The translations under genes were made by a program, and so were the position numbers. Positions 18,155 through 27,887 of a stretch of DNA of 64,000 nucleotides are shown one piece after another. Each line of letters starts with the position of its first letter. Position 1 is the first letter of the stretch. Location of the stretch: positions 1,674,001 through 1,738,000 of the forward strand of contig NZ_CP082249.1 of the NCBI RefSeq assembly GCF_019879105.1. Direction: 5' to 3'. The notes beneath the pieces are model-generated. The model saw only the letters and a program-made list of their open reading frames with translations. It searched no databases and was not told the DNA's origin. Source of the stretch: Natrinema sp. SYSU A 869 (GTDB lineage: Archaea > Halobacteriota > Halobacteria > Halobacteriales > Natrialbaceae).

Positions 18155-18872
18155 TCCCAACAGTCAACAAGGGCGAGTGGGGCTGATCGTCCCCTCCTCG
18201 AACACGGCGGCCGAACCGGAGTTCCGGGAGTGTCTCCCCGACGAGATTACTGTCCACGGTGCACGGATGGCCCTCGAGTCGGTCACCGTCGACGAACTCG
18301 ACACGATGAGCGACGACGCAGCACGGGCGGCGACGCTACTCGGCCATGCCGACGTCGATGCGGTCGCCTACGCCTGTACGACCGGCAGCCTGATCCACGG
18401 CCCGGGGTTTGACGCCGAGCTCGAGGACCGGTTGGCGGACGCGGCTGGCGTCCCCGCGGTCGCGACCGCCCGCTCGGTCGTCCGCGCGCTTGAGGCGCTC
18501 AATGCCGAGCGGGTCGCGGTCGTAACGCCGTATACCGACGAACTCGACGAGAAAGAACGGGACTTCCTCGAAGAAGCGGGCTTCGACGTCGCGTCGATCG
18601 ATGGCCGGGGACTCGAGGCGAACACGGACATCGGCGCGCTGACTCCCGACGACGCGTCCCGACAGGTGCTCGAGTACGTCGGCAGCGACGACGACCTCGA
18701 CGCCGTCTTCGTCTCCTGTACAAACTACCGGTCACTCGCCGCTGTTGACGGGCTCGAGGCGAAACTGGGGGTGCCAGTGATCACGAGCAACGGCGCGACG
18801 CTGTGGGATGTCTGTGGCACGGCCGGCTTCGTGGTCGACGGCCCAGGAACGCTGTTCGATCGCGACCGGTAG
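18147..18872 (+). CDS. Asp/Glu racemase-superfamily enzyme (maleate isomerase/arylmalonate decarboxylase-like)
   Basis: A 241-residue protein with the twin-cysteine pattern of the superfamily: first cysteine in AVAYACTTGSLIHGPG (about 75) and second in AVFVSCTNYRSL (about 190), with VGLIVPSSNTAAEPEF at the N-terminus. Members are maleate cis-trans isomerases, hydantoin racemases or arylmalonate decarboxylases. Next to HyuA/HyuB a hydantoin- or acid-racemising role is attractive but unproven. It overlaps the hyuB end by eight bases. Confidence 0.85.
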   Translation: MADPNSQQGRVGLIVPSSNTAAEPEFRECLPDEITVHGARMALESVTVDELDTMSDDAARAATLLGHADVDAVAYACTTGSLIHGPGFDAELEDRLADAAGVPAVATARSVVRALEALNAERVAVVTPYTDELDEKERDFLEEAGFDVASIDGRGLEANTDIGALTPDDASRQVLEYVGSDDDLDAVFVSCTNYRSLAAVDGLEAKLGVPVITSNGATLWDVCGTAGFVVDGPGTLFDRDR

Positions 18873-19003
18873 CCCGCTACCGGATTCGGTTGCGGGCCAG
18901 GTCGCTGATTCGTCGCGTCCGTCTTCCGTCGGTAGCCGTCGTCATCGCTGGCCGAAGTCTCCGGTGACGGTGCGTTTTTGACGCCGCTTCCCCACCCTCC
19001 GGT

Positions 19004-19774
19004 ATGGAACTTAACGGCGTGGCGGAGCTGCCCGAAATCCGCCCGGGCGACGACATCGCCGCCCTCATCACGGATCGGGCCGACCTCGAGCCGGGCGACG
19101 TGCTCACGGTCGCGAGCACCATCGTCTCGAAGGCCGAGGGCCGGATGGCTGACCTCGAGGACTACCCCGTCAGCGGACGGGCGCAAGAGATCGCCAACCA
19201 GATCGAGGAGATAGCGGGCGAGGAGAAAGATCCCCGATTCGCACAGGCGGTCATCGAGGAGAGTTCGGAACTGCTGATCGACTGTCCGTTCTTGCTGACG
19301 GAGACTCGCTTCGGTCACATCTGTCCAAACGCGGGGATCGACCGCTCGAACGTGCCCGATCACGACCTGTTGCTCCTGCCGAGGAAACCGAGCGAGAGCG
19401 CCGAGCGGATCCGTTCGGGACTCGCCGAGCGCGGGATCGAAGACGTCGCAGTGGTCGTGACCGATACCTGCGGACGGCCGTTCCGTCACGGACAGACCGG
19501 AGTCGCGATCGGCTGGGCAGGCACACCCGCGAGCCGGGACTGGCGCGGCGAGGCGGACCGTGACGGTCACGAACTCGGCGTCACCGTTCAGTCGGTGATC
19601 GACGAACTCGCCGCCGCCGCGAACCTCGTGACTGGCGAAGGTGCCGGCGGGACACCCGCCGTGGTCGTCCGGGACTGGGAATTTGGGAACCACGAGGGAA
19701 GCGACGAACTGTTCCGCTCGGTCGACAACGATATGATTCGACAGGCGCTGCGAGAGTGGAGGTTCGACGGATGA
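19004..19774 (+). CDS. cofE: coenzyme F420-0:L-glutamate ligase
   Basis: A 256-residue CofE, which adds glutamates to F420-0 using GTP. Conserved parts are LPEIRPGDDIAALI, VASTIVSKAEGR, ETRFGHICPNAGIDRSN, LLPRKPSESAERIR and VTDTCGRPFRHGQTGVAIG. The length is normal. It is followed by mer with a four-base overlap (ATGA), making an F420 synthesis/use pair. The distance of 131 bases from the upstream enzyme suggests a separate promoter. Confidence 0.93.
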   Translation: MELNGVAELPEIRPGDDIAALITDRADLEPGDVLTVASTIVSKAEGRMADLEDYPVSGRAQEIANQIEEIAGEEKDPRFAQAVIEESSELLIDCPFLLTETRFGHICPNAGIDRSNVPDHDLLLLPRKPSESAERIRSGLAERGIEDVAVVVTDTCGRPFRHGQTGVAIGWAGTPASRDWRGEADRDGHELGVTVQSVIDELAAAANLVTGEGAGGTPAVVVRDWEFGNHEGSDELFRSVDNDMIRQALREWRFDG

Positions 19775-20859
19775 CGAGTGAGAATCGAGGGAACCGAGAT
19801 TCTCGAGGAAGCGAGCGGGGAGCACAGCGACCCGAGAGCCACGAGAACCGAGCGGAGAAAGACACTGACACTACGTGGGGCATCGAGCTCACGCCCGAGC
19901 ATCCGCCAGATCGAGTGGCCGGTCTGGCCGCGCTCGCCGAAGACGAGGGGTTCGACGTCGCGTTTACGAGCAGCCACTACTTCAATCGCGACCCGTTCGT
20001 GGTACTGTCGCGGATGGCCGATGCCACCGACGAGATTCGGCTGGGACCGGGCGTCGTCAATCCCTACGAAACGCATCCCGTGAAACTCGCCGCACAGACG
20101 GCAACGATCGACGAGATCAGCGACGGCCGCGGCGTCTTCGGCGTCGGCGCGGGCGACCGCTCCTCGCTGTCGAATCTAGGGATCGAGCGCGACAGCCCGC
20201 TCCGGCGCATCCTCGAGACGTTCGACCTCGCCCGGGACCTCTGGGCCGGTGAGACGGTCACCCACGAGGGTACCTTTACCGCACGGGACGCGGCGCTCAA
20301 CCTCGAGCCGCCGTCCGAGCGGATCCCGGTCTACGTCGGGGCACAGGGCCCACACATGCTCCGGATGAGCGCGAAACACGCCGATGGCGTGCTGATAAAC
20401 GCTGCGCATCCGACGGATCTCGAGTGGGCGGCGGGCCAGATAGAGCAGGGACTCGCGGAGCGACCTGCGGAATCCGCCCCCTTCGAGTCGCTCGCCTTTG
20501 CGAGCGTCAGCGTCGCCGGCGACGAAAGCGAGGCGCGCGAGTCCGCTCGACCACCCGTCGCGTTCATCGTCGGCGGAGCCGCGGAGCCAGTCCTCGAGCG
20601 CCACGACATCGACCGTGAGGCGGCGAGTGCAGTCAGCGAGGCGCTCGAGCGGGGCGATCTCCCCGAAGCCTTCGGTCGCGTCACGCCCGACATGATCGAC
20701 GCCTTCTGTATCGCCGGGACGACGGAGACCGTCGCGGATCGATTCGAGGCAGTGCTCTCCTACGTCGATGGGATCGTCGTGGGCTCGCCACTGGGGCCGG
20801 ATCTCGAGGACGCGGTAGAACGAGCGAGCGAGGCGCTCGCTCGTGCGACCGAGACGTAA
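19771..20859 (+). CDS. mer: 5,10-methylenetetrahydromethanopterin reductase-type F420 enzyme
   Basis: A 362-residue LLM-class protein with Mer features: WGIELTPEHPPDRVAGLAAL, SSHYFNRDPFVVLSRMA, RLGPGVVNPYETHPVKLA, GRGVFGVGAGDRSSL and PVYVGAQGPHMLRM. It would use reduced F420 for the methylene-to-methyl step on the C1 carrier; haloarchaea are thought to use a folate-like carrier. The first 35 residues are a charged extension absent from typical members, so a downstream start is possible, but ATG 19771 couples to cofE. Confidence 0.88.
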   Translation: MTSENRGNRDSRGSERGAQRPESHENRAEKDTDTTWGIELTPEHPPDRVAGLAALAEDEGFDVAFTSSHYFNRDPFVVLSRMADATDEIRLGPGVVNPYETHPVKLAAQTATIDEISDGRGVFGVGAGDRSSLSNLGIERDSPLRRILETFDLARDLWAGETVTHEGTFTARDAALNLEPPSERIPVYVGAQGPHMLRMSAKHADGVLINAAHPTDLEWAAGQIEQGLAERPAESAPFESLAFASVSVAGDESEARESARPPVAFIVGGAAEPVLERHDIDREAASAVSEALERGDLPEAFGRVTPDMIDAFCIAGTTETVADRFEAVLSYVDGIVVGSPLGPDLEDAVERASEALARATET

Positions 20860-20881
20860 CAGGCCGAAAACAGATCGAAGA

Positions 20882-21076
20882 TCAGTTCGAGGTAAAGAGG
20901 TCACCGACGGCGCCGAGGGTGAGGATGCCGAAGACACCCATCGAGAAGACAACGAGGAGCGTACCGATCAGGATCAGTAGCGGTGCAGCTCCCGCGCCCA
21001 TCGCGACGTCGGTGAAGAGGCCGATCATTTCCGAGATGTTGTCTACGATGATGTTCGCCGGTGTGATGGTATCCAT
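20882..21076 (-). CDS. small hydrophobic membrane protein
   Basis: 64 residues: a short polar N-terminus (MDTITPANIIVDNISEMI), then a hydrophobic stretch of about 35 residues (APLLILIGTLLVVFSMGVFG onwards) that could form one or two membrane helices. No family recognised. It is convergent with mer and divergent from the zinc-ribbon gene. Its AT-richer start region and good composition support it being real. Confidence 0.6.
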   Translation of the reverse strand: MDTITPANIIVDNISEMIGLFTDVAMGAGAAPLLILIGTLLVVFSMGVFGILTLGAVGDLFTSN

Positions 21077-21160
21077 ATGCGGGGGTTGTTACCGGTGCTA
21101 CTTGGCCGTGCCGGTCCCGAATGAGGGGGGATTAAGCAGTTACCGGTCGTACCCCAGCCC

Positions 21161-21463
21161 GTGACCGACGACGCGATACTTTCGGATTTTGCTTCGGAGA
21201 CTTCCGACGAGGACAGCGCGATGGAGGCGTCTCGGGCAGACAGCGACGCGTCGTCAACGGACGGTGAAGCGGCATCCGGAGACAGTGAAACCGTCGCACA
21301 AACGGCCGATACCGACGACGCTCCGGAGGCGACGCCGTCCGACGAGACCGGGCTTTCGACGTATGCGTGGGGCGAGTACACCTGCAGTCAGTGCGCGGCG
21401 ACGACTGATCGCGTCTGGCGTGCCGACGGCTCGCTAGTCTGTCCCGACTGCAAGGAGTGGTGA
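21161..21463 (+). CDS. acidic protein with C-terminal zinc ribbon
   Basis: 100 residues. An acidic low-complexity N-terminus (1-65) is followed by STYAWGEYTCSQCAATTDRV and VCPDCKEW: two CxxC knuckles that should bind one zinc. It resembles a conserved haloarchaeal family (DUF7573, named from memory). The start is GTG 21161. It lies just before cspA; no function is known. Confidence 0.8.
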   Translation: MTDDAILSDFASETSDEDSAMEASRADSDASSTDGEAASGDSETVAQTADTDDAPEATPSDETGLSTYAWGEYTCSQCAATTDRVWRADGSLVCPDCKEW

Positions 21464-21526
21464 TTTCCTATTGGTGTGTGCAACAGCATGCGTCTCGCGG
21501 GATGCTTGCGAGCGTACTCCCGAAGC

Positions 21527-21536
21527 TTTATATTTT
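21527..21536 (+). promoter_or_regulatory. TATA box of cspA
   Basis: TTTATATTTT, 24-33 bases before the cspA ATG at 21560, so the transcript would be nearly leaderless or have a leader of a few bases. Confidence 0.65.
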
Positions 21537-21559
21537 CGTCGTGGCTTTGTTGAGTTGCA

Positions 21560-21754
21560 ATGGCGAAAGGTACGGTCGACTTCTTCAACGACACTGGCGG
21601 CTATGGATTCATCGAGACTGACGACGCAGACGAGGACGTGTTCTTCCACATGGAGGACATCGGCGGTCCTGACCTAGAAGAGGGTCAGGAAGTCGAGTTC
21701 GACATCGAGGAGGCCGAGAAGGGCCCACGCGCGACAAATCTCGAGCGAGTCTAA
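21560..21754 (+). CDS. cspA: cold-shock domain protein
   Basis: 64 residues, a single cold-shock OB fold with RNP1 GGYGFIETDD and RNP2 DVFFHMEDI. It binds single-stranded RNA/DNA as a chaperone. Length and motifs are typical of haloarchaeal CspA. It is monocistronic with its own TATA box. Confidence 0.95.
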   Translation: MAKGTVDFFNDTGGYGFIETDDADEDVFFHMEDIGGPDLEEGQEVEFDIEEAEKGPRATNLERV

Positions 21755-22011
21755 GCTGTTCCCGAGAGTGGTATCGTTTTCTGATTACTTCGCTGCTAGC
21801 GACAGCGCCGTCGTGATGGAGACGTATTCCTTGGTACGTGAAGCTGGTCACTCACTGGACTGAATCGTCTCGAGCGCCACGCATCGCCATCTCGGCGGCG
21901 CTGACCGATACGTCTCAGGGTACGAATATTTCATGTGACACAAACCTATGTTCCGGAACCCCTCATGACGTAGTAACGAATGGTTCGCCCGGGTCCCCAC
22001 TACTCGAGACT

Positions 22012-22989
22012 ATGACTGATACCAACCCGATACCGGAACGGAGTACCGAATCGACGGCCGACGATGCCCTCCAAATTTCGACGGTCGAACGGTTGTGCGA
22101 CGAGATCGAGACGAACGTCTCGCGCGTGATCGTCGGCCACGACGAGGTGATCGAACACGTCATCACCGCCGTCCTCGGGCGCGGCCACGTCCTCCTCGAC
22201 GACGTGCCCGGCGTCGGCAAGACGATGTTGGCGCGCTCGATCGCCAAGTCCGTCGACTGTACGTTCAGCCGCGTCCAGTTCACCCCCGATCTCCTCCCGA
22301 GCGACGTCACCGGCGTGAACGTCTTCAACCAGAAGACCCGCGAGTTTGATTTTCAGTCCGGTCCCGTCTTCGGCAACATCGTCCTCGGCGACGAAATCAA
22401 CCGCGCACCGCCGAAGACCCAGGCGGCGCTGCTCGAGGCCATGGAGGAAGAACAGGTCACCACCGATGGCACGACGCGCGACCTCCCGACGCCCTTTACC
22501 GTAATTGCAACCCAGAACGCCGTCGAGCCTAACCGTACCTACGACCTCCCCTTCGCGGAGGTCGACCGCTTCATGAAGAAACTCCATCTGGGCTACCCCT
22601 CACCCGACGAAGAGGCCGAACTGCTCGGCCGGACGGTCGGCGACCACCCCATCGAATCACTCGAGGCGGTCACCGACCGCGAGACGCTCGTCGCCGCCCG
22701 CGAAACCGTCTCGACGGTACAGGTCGCGGAACCGGTTCGAACGTATGCCACGCGGCTCGCAGCCTATACTCGCGAGAACGCCCACATCGGCGTCAGCCCC
22801 CGCGGGACGATTTCGCTGCTCCGAGCAGCCCAGGCACGCGCCGTCACGAACGGCCGAGACTACGCGATTCCGGACGATATTCAGACCGAGGCACCGGTCG
22901 TGGTGAGCCACCGGATCAAAACGGACGGTCACGACCGGGACGGTACCGCGGTCGTCGAGGACGCACTCGAGCGCGTTCCCGTCGAATGA
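22012..22989 (+). CDS. MoxR-family AAA+ ATPase
   Basis: 325 residues. Walker A is DDVPGVGKTMLARS (about 65), Walker B is IVLGDEINRAPPKTQAALLE, and sensor 1 is FTVIATQNAVEPNRTY, the MoxR signature. MoxR ATPases act as chaperones that mature partner proteins. The next two genes (DUF58 and transglutaminase) overlap by four bases each, the classic MoxR operon. ATG 22012 was chosen over the open frame to 21838. Confidence 0.92.
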   Translation: MTDTNPIPERSTESTADDALQISTVERLCDEIETNVSRVIVGHDEVIEHVITAVLGRGHVLLDDVPGVGKTMLARSIAKSVDCTFSRVQFTPDLLPSDVTGVNVFNQKTREFDFQSGPVFGNIVLGDEINRAPPKTQAALLEAMEEEQVTTDGTTRDLPTPFTVIATQNAVEPNRTYDLPFAEVDRFMKKLHLGYPSPDEEAELLGRTVGDHPIESLEAVTDRETLVAARETVSTVQVAEPVRTYATRLAAYTRENAHIGVSPRGTISLLRAAQARAVTNGRDYAIPDDIQTEAPVVVSHRIKTDGHDRDGTAVVEDALERVPVE

Positions 22990-24062
22990 GACTCACGCAC
23001 CGCGGCTGGACCGTCGTCGCCGTCGTGTTCGTGGCCGTCGTTCTGGGCTGGCAGTTCGGCCCGCGAGCATTGAACGCCGTCGTCGTCCCGCTCGTCGTCG
23101 TGTTGCTCGCCGGCCTGATCACGGTCGGTCGCGCCGACCGACCCCGCATCACCCGTCGGCCCGTCGAAGAGGGATTCATCGGCGAAGAGCGAGCGGTCGC
23201 GGTCGCAATCGAGACCGACGGAACCGCCGCGGCGACCGTCCGCGATACCGTCGGCGACGGCCTTTCTTCGACTACGGATCCGCTCGCGGAAACGACCCTC
23301 GCGGGCGAAGACACCGTTACGTACGACGTGCGACTCGAGGCACGGGGCGAACGCCGGGCCGGTCCGCTATCGATCACCGTCAGCGATCTCATCGGCCTTG
23401 TCGAGCGACGGTTCGAGTACGAAGAGACGACGCCGGTCGTCGTCTACCCGCGTGTCCGGGAACTGGGCGGCGGACCCGCAACCGATATCCAGACGCTCGC
23501 CAGCGTCGCGGACCGCCACGTCGACGAGGAGTTCGACCACCTCCGGGAATACCACCGAGGAGACCCACTGCGCGACGTCCACTGGAAGACCGCGGCCAAG
23601 CGACCCGACGACGAGTTGGTCGTCACGGAGTACGCGGACGACAAGGACGTCGGGGCCGTCACCGTCGCCGCCGAGTGTCTCACCGACGGCGACGACGAGA
23701 TGGCGTCGGCCGTTGCGACCGTCGCGACCTACCTCCTCGAGCAGGGCGCGACGGTCGCGGTCACCATCCCGGACGGAACGCGACCGCCGGGATCGGGCCG
23801 AGCACACCATCGCGATATACTACAGCTACTGGCCGTCGCCGGTCCCGGCGAACTCCCGGACCGAACCCGACGGGACGCGGATGTCCTGGTCCGAACCGAC
23901 GGAGACGGGACGACAGTCGTCGTCGACGACCGCGAGATTCCGTTCGACCGACTCCGCGGCCGCGGCCGAGAGAGCGAAGAGAGACGGGGCGATCGGGATC
24001 GAACCGCAAGCGACGGTCGACGTGACCGCGACACCGGCGGACGGCCGGGGATGAGCGCATGA
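22986..24062 (+). CDS. DUF58 domain membrane protein
   Basis: 358 residues. Two short N-terminal membrane helices (TVVAVVFVAVVLGW and VVVPLVVVLLAGLITV) are followed by the DUF58 signature, DHLREYHRGDPLRDVHWKTA, at about residue 180, and a disordered charged C-terminus. DUF58 proteins often have a vWA-like fold and are presumed MoxR clients. Both ends overlap the neighbouring genes by ATGA. Confidence 0.9.
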   Translation: MRLTHRGWTVVAVVFVAVVLGWQFGPRALNAVVVPLVVVLLAGLITVGRADRPRITRRPVEEGFIGEERAVAVAIETDGTAAATVRDTVGDGLSSTTDPLAETTLAGEDTVTYDVRLEARGERRAGPLSITVSDLIGLVERRFEYEETTPVVVYPRVRELGGGPATDIQTLASVADRHVDEEFDHLREYHRGDPLRDVHWKTAAKRPDDELVVTEYADDKDVGAVTVAAECLTDGDDEMASAVATVATYLLEQGATVAVTIPDGTRPPGSGRAHHRDILQLLAVAGPGELPDRTRRDADVLVRTDGDGTTVVVDDREIPFDRLRGRGRESEERRGDRDRTASDGRRDRDTGGRPGMSA

Positions 24063-26371
24063 GCACGAAATCGTCCAGTCACACTGGGAATCGAACGGTA
24101 TCGTTGGGTACGGACGGAACCGTCGGTACCGATGGCATCCGTCTGCTCGCTCTCGGCTGCATACTCGCCCTGACCGGGTCGTACGTGTCCGTGCTGTACG
24201 ACATCACACAGGTCGTCGGCGGCAGTCGATCGTTGTTCGCACTCGTCGGACTCATGCTGCTCGCCGCGACGGTACTCGCGCGAGTGATCCGGCCCCGAAC
24301 CGCGGGAGTACTCGCGCTGTTGGCGGCCTGGTTTGGGTTCGCCTACTACCTCACGTCGGCGGGCGTCGAACTCAGTGCCGTCCTCACGGGAACGAACGCC
24401 ATCCTCTCCGATACCGTTGCGCTCGCGACCGGCCTCCCGCTGCTCCGGATGGTCCAGGCCGGCATCTGGACGCTCGGATTCGCACCTGCCCCTGTCTTCC
24501 TCTCGTGGTATCTCGCCGTCCGCGGGCGGTACGGACTCAGTATCATCCCCGGTGGCATCGCGTTAGGGTTTCTCGTCCTGACCAGCGACGCGGGGACGCT
24601 CGTCACGCTGACCGGCACCCTCGCCGCCATCGGCGCTATCGCCTTCGGCGAACTCGAGCGGCGAGGCGGTTCGATCGCGCAGGCGGACCTGCTCGCCGTC
24701 CTGTTCGCGGTGATCGTCGCACTCTCGCTGTCAGTGACGATCGTTCCCGGCGAGCCGACGGGGCCGACCCACCTCGTCCAGGGCGAACCTGGCTCGCTCG
24801 AGGCGACGATCGACTCCGCGCCCCAACGGTCGGGGATCTCGGGCCAGGTAGATCTCTCACCGGAGGTCCGGTTTACCGTTGAGTCCGATCAGCGATCCTA
24901 CTGGCGCACGGGGGTCTACGACCGGTTCACCGGCAACGAGTGGATTCGAACCGGCCAGAGCAACCGGTACGACGGTCGGCTCGCAAACCCGCCCGGGAAC
25001 TATGACACTGTCGAGCAGACCGTCACCGCCGAGACGAGACTCGGCATCATGCCCGTCGCACCGCAGCCGCTGTCCATCGACGGCGACGTAACCCGGGAAA
25101 CGACTGTCTCCAGGCACGAGCAGCCGCGGCCCCAAACGCCACTCGAGGAGGGCGAAAGCTACACCGTCGAGAGCGCGGTCATCGACGCGAGCCGGTCTGA
25201 ACTCCAGTCCGCGGGGACAGACTATCCCGACGAGGTCACCGAACACTACCTCCAGACGCCGGAAGACACCTCGAGCGAGTTCGCTACCCGTACCGCTGAG
25301 ATCACGGCTGACGCCGACAATCCGTACGAGACGGCGACCGAGATCGAGAACCACCTCCGCACCTCGAAGGGATACTCGCTCGAGGTCACCCAACCCGCCG
25401 GCAACGTCGCCGAGGAATTCCTCCTCGAGATGGACGAGGGCTACTGCGTCTACTTCGCAACGACGATGACGCAGATGCTCCGCGAGGAAGGGGTCCCGGC
25501 CCGCTACGTCACCGGCTACACGACCGGCCAGCAGGTCGATGACGACGAGTACGTCGTTCGCGGACTCGACGCCCACTCCTGGGTCGAGGTCTACTTCCCC
25601 GACCACGGCTGGGTCCGGTTCGACCCGACGCCCGGTGGCAGCCGCGCCGACGTTCACACCGACCGCCTCGAGGAAGCCCGTGCGAACGGTAACGAGGCGG
25701 CAGACACTGAGGACAGCGCGGACGTTCCGATCAACGACGAGGACGACACCGTCGAACCGCCCGAGTCCGATTCCACCGATCCGAACAACTCGCCGTCGGT
25801 TCCGAACACGCCCAACGAAACTGATCCGAGTAACGAGCCGGCCGACAACCCGGACCCCAATGACACGGACAACGAGACGGACCCGAACGATACCGGTGAC
25901 CGCACGGCCGGCGAGACAACCGATACCGGCGAGACACTGAGCGAACGCCTCGTCACCGTCGTCCGCGAGACGGGCGCAATCGGGCTCGTCCTCCTCGTCG
26001 GTCTCGCCGCGGGCGCACACCGGACCGGCGCGGCGACACGCTTCCGTCGCGGGATCGGGATCTACTGGCACGGTTTCCGGACCGATCCCGACCGGGACGC
26101 CGAACGCGCCTTCGACCGACTCGAGCGGCTCTTTGCACACCAGTACCGGCCGCGCCGTCCCGCGGAGTCAGCTCGAGCGTATCTGACGGCGCTTTCGGCA
26201 ACCGAGACGGACGGCGAGGACACGCTCGATCCATGGGCCGAGCAGGTCCTCGAGTACTACGAACGGGCAACCTACGGCGACGGCGTCAGCCGAGCGGAGG
26301 CCGACGAGGCAATCGCGATTGTCGACGAGCTCGCCCGCAATCAGTTGCCGATCGTCGGTCGACTTCGATGA
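24059..26371 (+). CDS. TgpA-like transmembrane transglutaminase-domain protein
   Basis: 770 residues. The first 230 residues have about six membrane helices. An extracellular part follows with a transglutaminase core: catalytic cysteine in EGYCVYFATTMTQMLR (about 462), histidine in GLDAHSWVEVYF (about 502) and aspartate in GWVRFDPTPG. A long Asp/Asn/Pro/Thr-rich linker (about 540-620) leads to a last helix (GAIGLVLLVGLAAG) and a DUF4129-like tail. In bacteria TgpA acts at the cell surface; the haloarchaeal substrate is unknown. Third gene of the MoxR operon. Confidence 0.9.
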   Translation: MSTKSSSHTGNRTVSLGTDGTVGTDGIRLLALGCILALTGSYVSVLYDITQVVGGSRSLFALVGLMLLAATVLARVIRPRTAGVLALLAAWFGFAYYLTSAGVELSAVLTGTNAILSDTVALATGLPLLRMVQAGIWTLGFAPAPVFLSWYLAVRGRYGLSIIPGGIALGFLVLTSDAGTLVTLTGTLAAIGAIAFGELERRGGSIAQADLLAVLFAVIVALSLSVTIVPGEPTGPTHLVQGEPGSLEATIDSAPQRSGISGQVDLSPEVRFTVESDQRSYWRTGVYDRFTGNEWIRTGQSNRYDGRLANPPGNYDTVEQTVTAETRLGIMPVAPQPLSIDGDVTRETTVSRHEQPRPQTPLEEGESYTVESAVIDASRSELQSAGTDYPDEVTEHYLQTPEDTSSEFATRTAEITADADNPYETATEIENHLRTSKGYSLEVTQPAGNVAEEFLLEMDEGYCVYFATTMTQMLREEGVPARYVTGYTTGQQVDDDEYVVRGLDAHSWVEVYFPDHGWVRFDPTPGGSRADVHTDRLEEARANGNEAADTEDSADVPINDEDDTVEPPESDSTDPNNSPSVPNTPNETDPSNEPADNPDPNDTDNETDPNDTGDRTAGETTDTGETLSERLVTVVRETGAIGLVLLVGLAAGAHRTGAATRFRRGIGIYWHGFRTDPDRDAERAFDRLERLFAHQYRPRRPAESARAYLTALSATETDGEDTLDPWAEQVLEYYERATYGDGVSRAEADEAIAIVDELARNQLPIVGRLR

Positions 26372-26535
26372 CGCTGTCGACCGTCCCGAACGAAGCGGAT
26401 TCGACCATCGGGCGTCCACATTCGTTCAACGGCGACGTTCCGACGATCTATCACACCAGCCACTCAAAAAGAACCACGCAAGGGCATGCGGGTCCCGATA
26501 GTGTTTAATATGCCCGTTTCATAGCTACGAACGTA

Positions 26536-26829
26536 ATGTCGGAAGTCTGCTCGACGTGCGGGCTGCCCCAAGAACTCTGCGTCTGCGAAGACGTGGCAAA
26601 GGGCCAACAGCAACTCAACATCCGCATTGACGAGCGCAGATACGGGAAAGAGGTAACGATCGTCGAAGGATTCGACCCGAAGGACGTCGATCTGGACAGT
26701 CTCTCGTCGGATCTCAAGTCCAAATTCGCCTGTGGTGGGACCGTCGAGGACGGCCAGATCGAACTCCAGGGTAACCACACCGGCCGCATCGAAGAGTTCC
26801 TTCGAGACCGCGGCTTCAATGTCGCCTAA
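26536..26829 (+). CDS. translation initiation factor aIF1 (SUI1)
   Basis: 97 residues with an N-terminal zinc-binding [15 protein letters not shown] and the SUI1 core [38 protein letters not shown]. It monitors start-codon selection on the 30S subunit. TTTAATATG about 25-30 bases upstream (26505-26513) is a plausible TATA box, giving a leaderless or very short-leader mRNA. The T-run CGTTTTTTCG at about 26887 may terminate it. Confidence 0.93.
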   Translation: MSEVCSTCGLPQELCVCEDVAKGQQQLNIRIDERRYGKEVTIVEGFDPKDVDLDSLSSDLKSKFACGGTVEDGQIELQGNHTGRIEEFLRDRGFNVA

Positions 26830-27066
26830 TGCCCGCGATGCTCTGAGACGACTTCCGAACCCACGACCGCGTTGCGTTCTTCAATTCGTTTTTTCGCCCG
26901 GCTATCGCCTAGTCTCGTCACTGTCTTCTTCTCGACGCCGACTCGAGCGACTGTGATCCGTCGAGAGTCGAGTCACCGCGGGAACCGAATAACGGGGTAC
27001 TGTGCGGCGACGGAAACACACCGCTGCCGTTCAAAAGCAGATAACGCACCGCAAATCGACGGACGG

Positions 27067-27432
27067 TCAGAACGGTGACTCGCGTTCGGCCGATTCATCC
27101 TCATCTTTCGCCTCGCGGATGAGTCCGAACTTCATGCCGTACTTGTCGAGGCCACCCTCCATACTCTCGACGCGCGCGTCGGCAGTCCCCTCGTAGGAAC
27201 CGATGAGCTGTGCGGCCTGCACGCTCGCCTTGCCGTGGGGACAGACGGTGACGATGTGATCTTCACCATCGAGCTCGTCGATGCGGTCCATCAGCTTGTT
27301 GAAGGGGATATTCTCGCTGTCTGGAATGTGGCTGTGCTCGAAGCTCCGCTCATCGCGGATGTCGACGATGCGAACGTCGGCATCCTCCTCGAGGAGTTCC
27401 TTGACCTCGTCGGTAGAGATTTCACCGTCCAT
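27067..27432 (-). CDS. rhodanese-like protein
   Basis: 121 residues, one rhodanese domain: VRIVDIRDERSFEHSHIPDS and the active-site loop VCPHGKASVQAAQ with the catalytic cysteine. Such proteins carry persulfide sulfur; the acceptor is unknown. The C-terminus has an acidic tail after residue 105. The gene stands alone between convergent neighbours. Confidence 0.9.
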   Translation of the reverse strand: MDGEISTDEVKELLEEDADVRIVDIRDERSFEHSHIPDSENIPFNKLMDRIDELDGEDHIVTVCPHGKASVQAAQLIGSYEGTADARVESMEGGLDKYGMKFGLIREAKDEDESAERESPF

Positions 27433-27588
27433 TACCGTGATATTGCGTATCGACGCGAATAAGAACAGGGGTTTGGACCGGTAGCGGGACCCGTTGGCGA
27501 TTCAGCCACGAACCGGTTCTGATCGGTAGATCAGGGCCGGATGATAAGAACAGAAGACATATGCGTATATTGTCGTATATTTCCGGTA

Positions 27589-27840
27589 ATGGTCCCACTG
27601 ACTGCCCTCTTCCCGATGCAAGCCGCCGCCGGCGGAATACTGCTCATCGGCCTGCTGCTGTTCATCCTCCAGATCGTTGCGTTGGTGTGGGTGTACGGCG
27701 ATGCACAGACGAACAGCCCCCACAGCGCGGTGCTCTGGACGCTCGTCGTGTTCTTCGGTGGGTTTCTGGGTCTGCTGCTCTATGTCCTCATTGGCAGAGG
27801 GGAGCAAAGAGGGCGTTCCAGTCACCAGACGCAGTTCTAG
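27589..27840 (+). CDS. small two-helix membrane protein (PLD-nuclease N-terminal-like)
   Basis: 83 residues with two membrane helices (GGILLIGLLLFILQIVALVW and VLWTLVVFFGGFLGLLLYVL) separated by VYGDAQTNSPHS, the pattern of the PLDc_N domain. TATA-like GTATAT repeats at 27565-27580 lie directly upstream. ATG 27616 is an alternative start and would remove nine residues. Confidence 0.75.
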   Translation: MVPLTALFPMQAAAGGILLIGLLLFILQIVALVWVYGDAQTNSPHSAVLWTLVVFFGGFLGLLLYVLIGRGEQRGRSSHQTQF

Positions 27841-27887
27841 GACGTCCAGTCACTGCATCCGCGAAACCGCGTTCTCGTGCTCGCTGC

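Noticed and set aside
24857-26140. 427-codon minus-strand frame
   Set aside because: Antisense shadow of the transglutaminase-domain gene.
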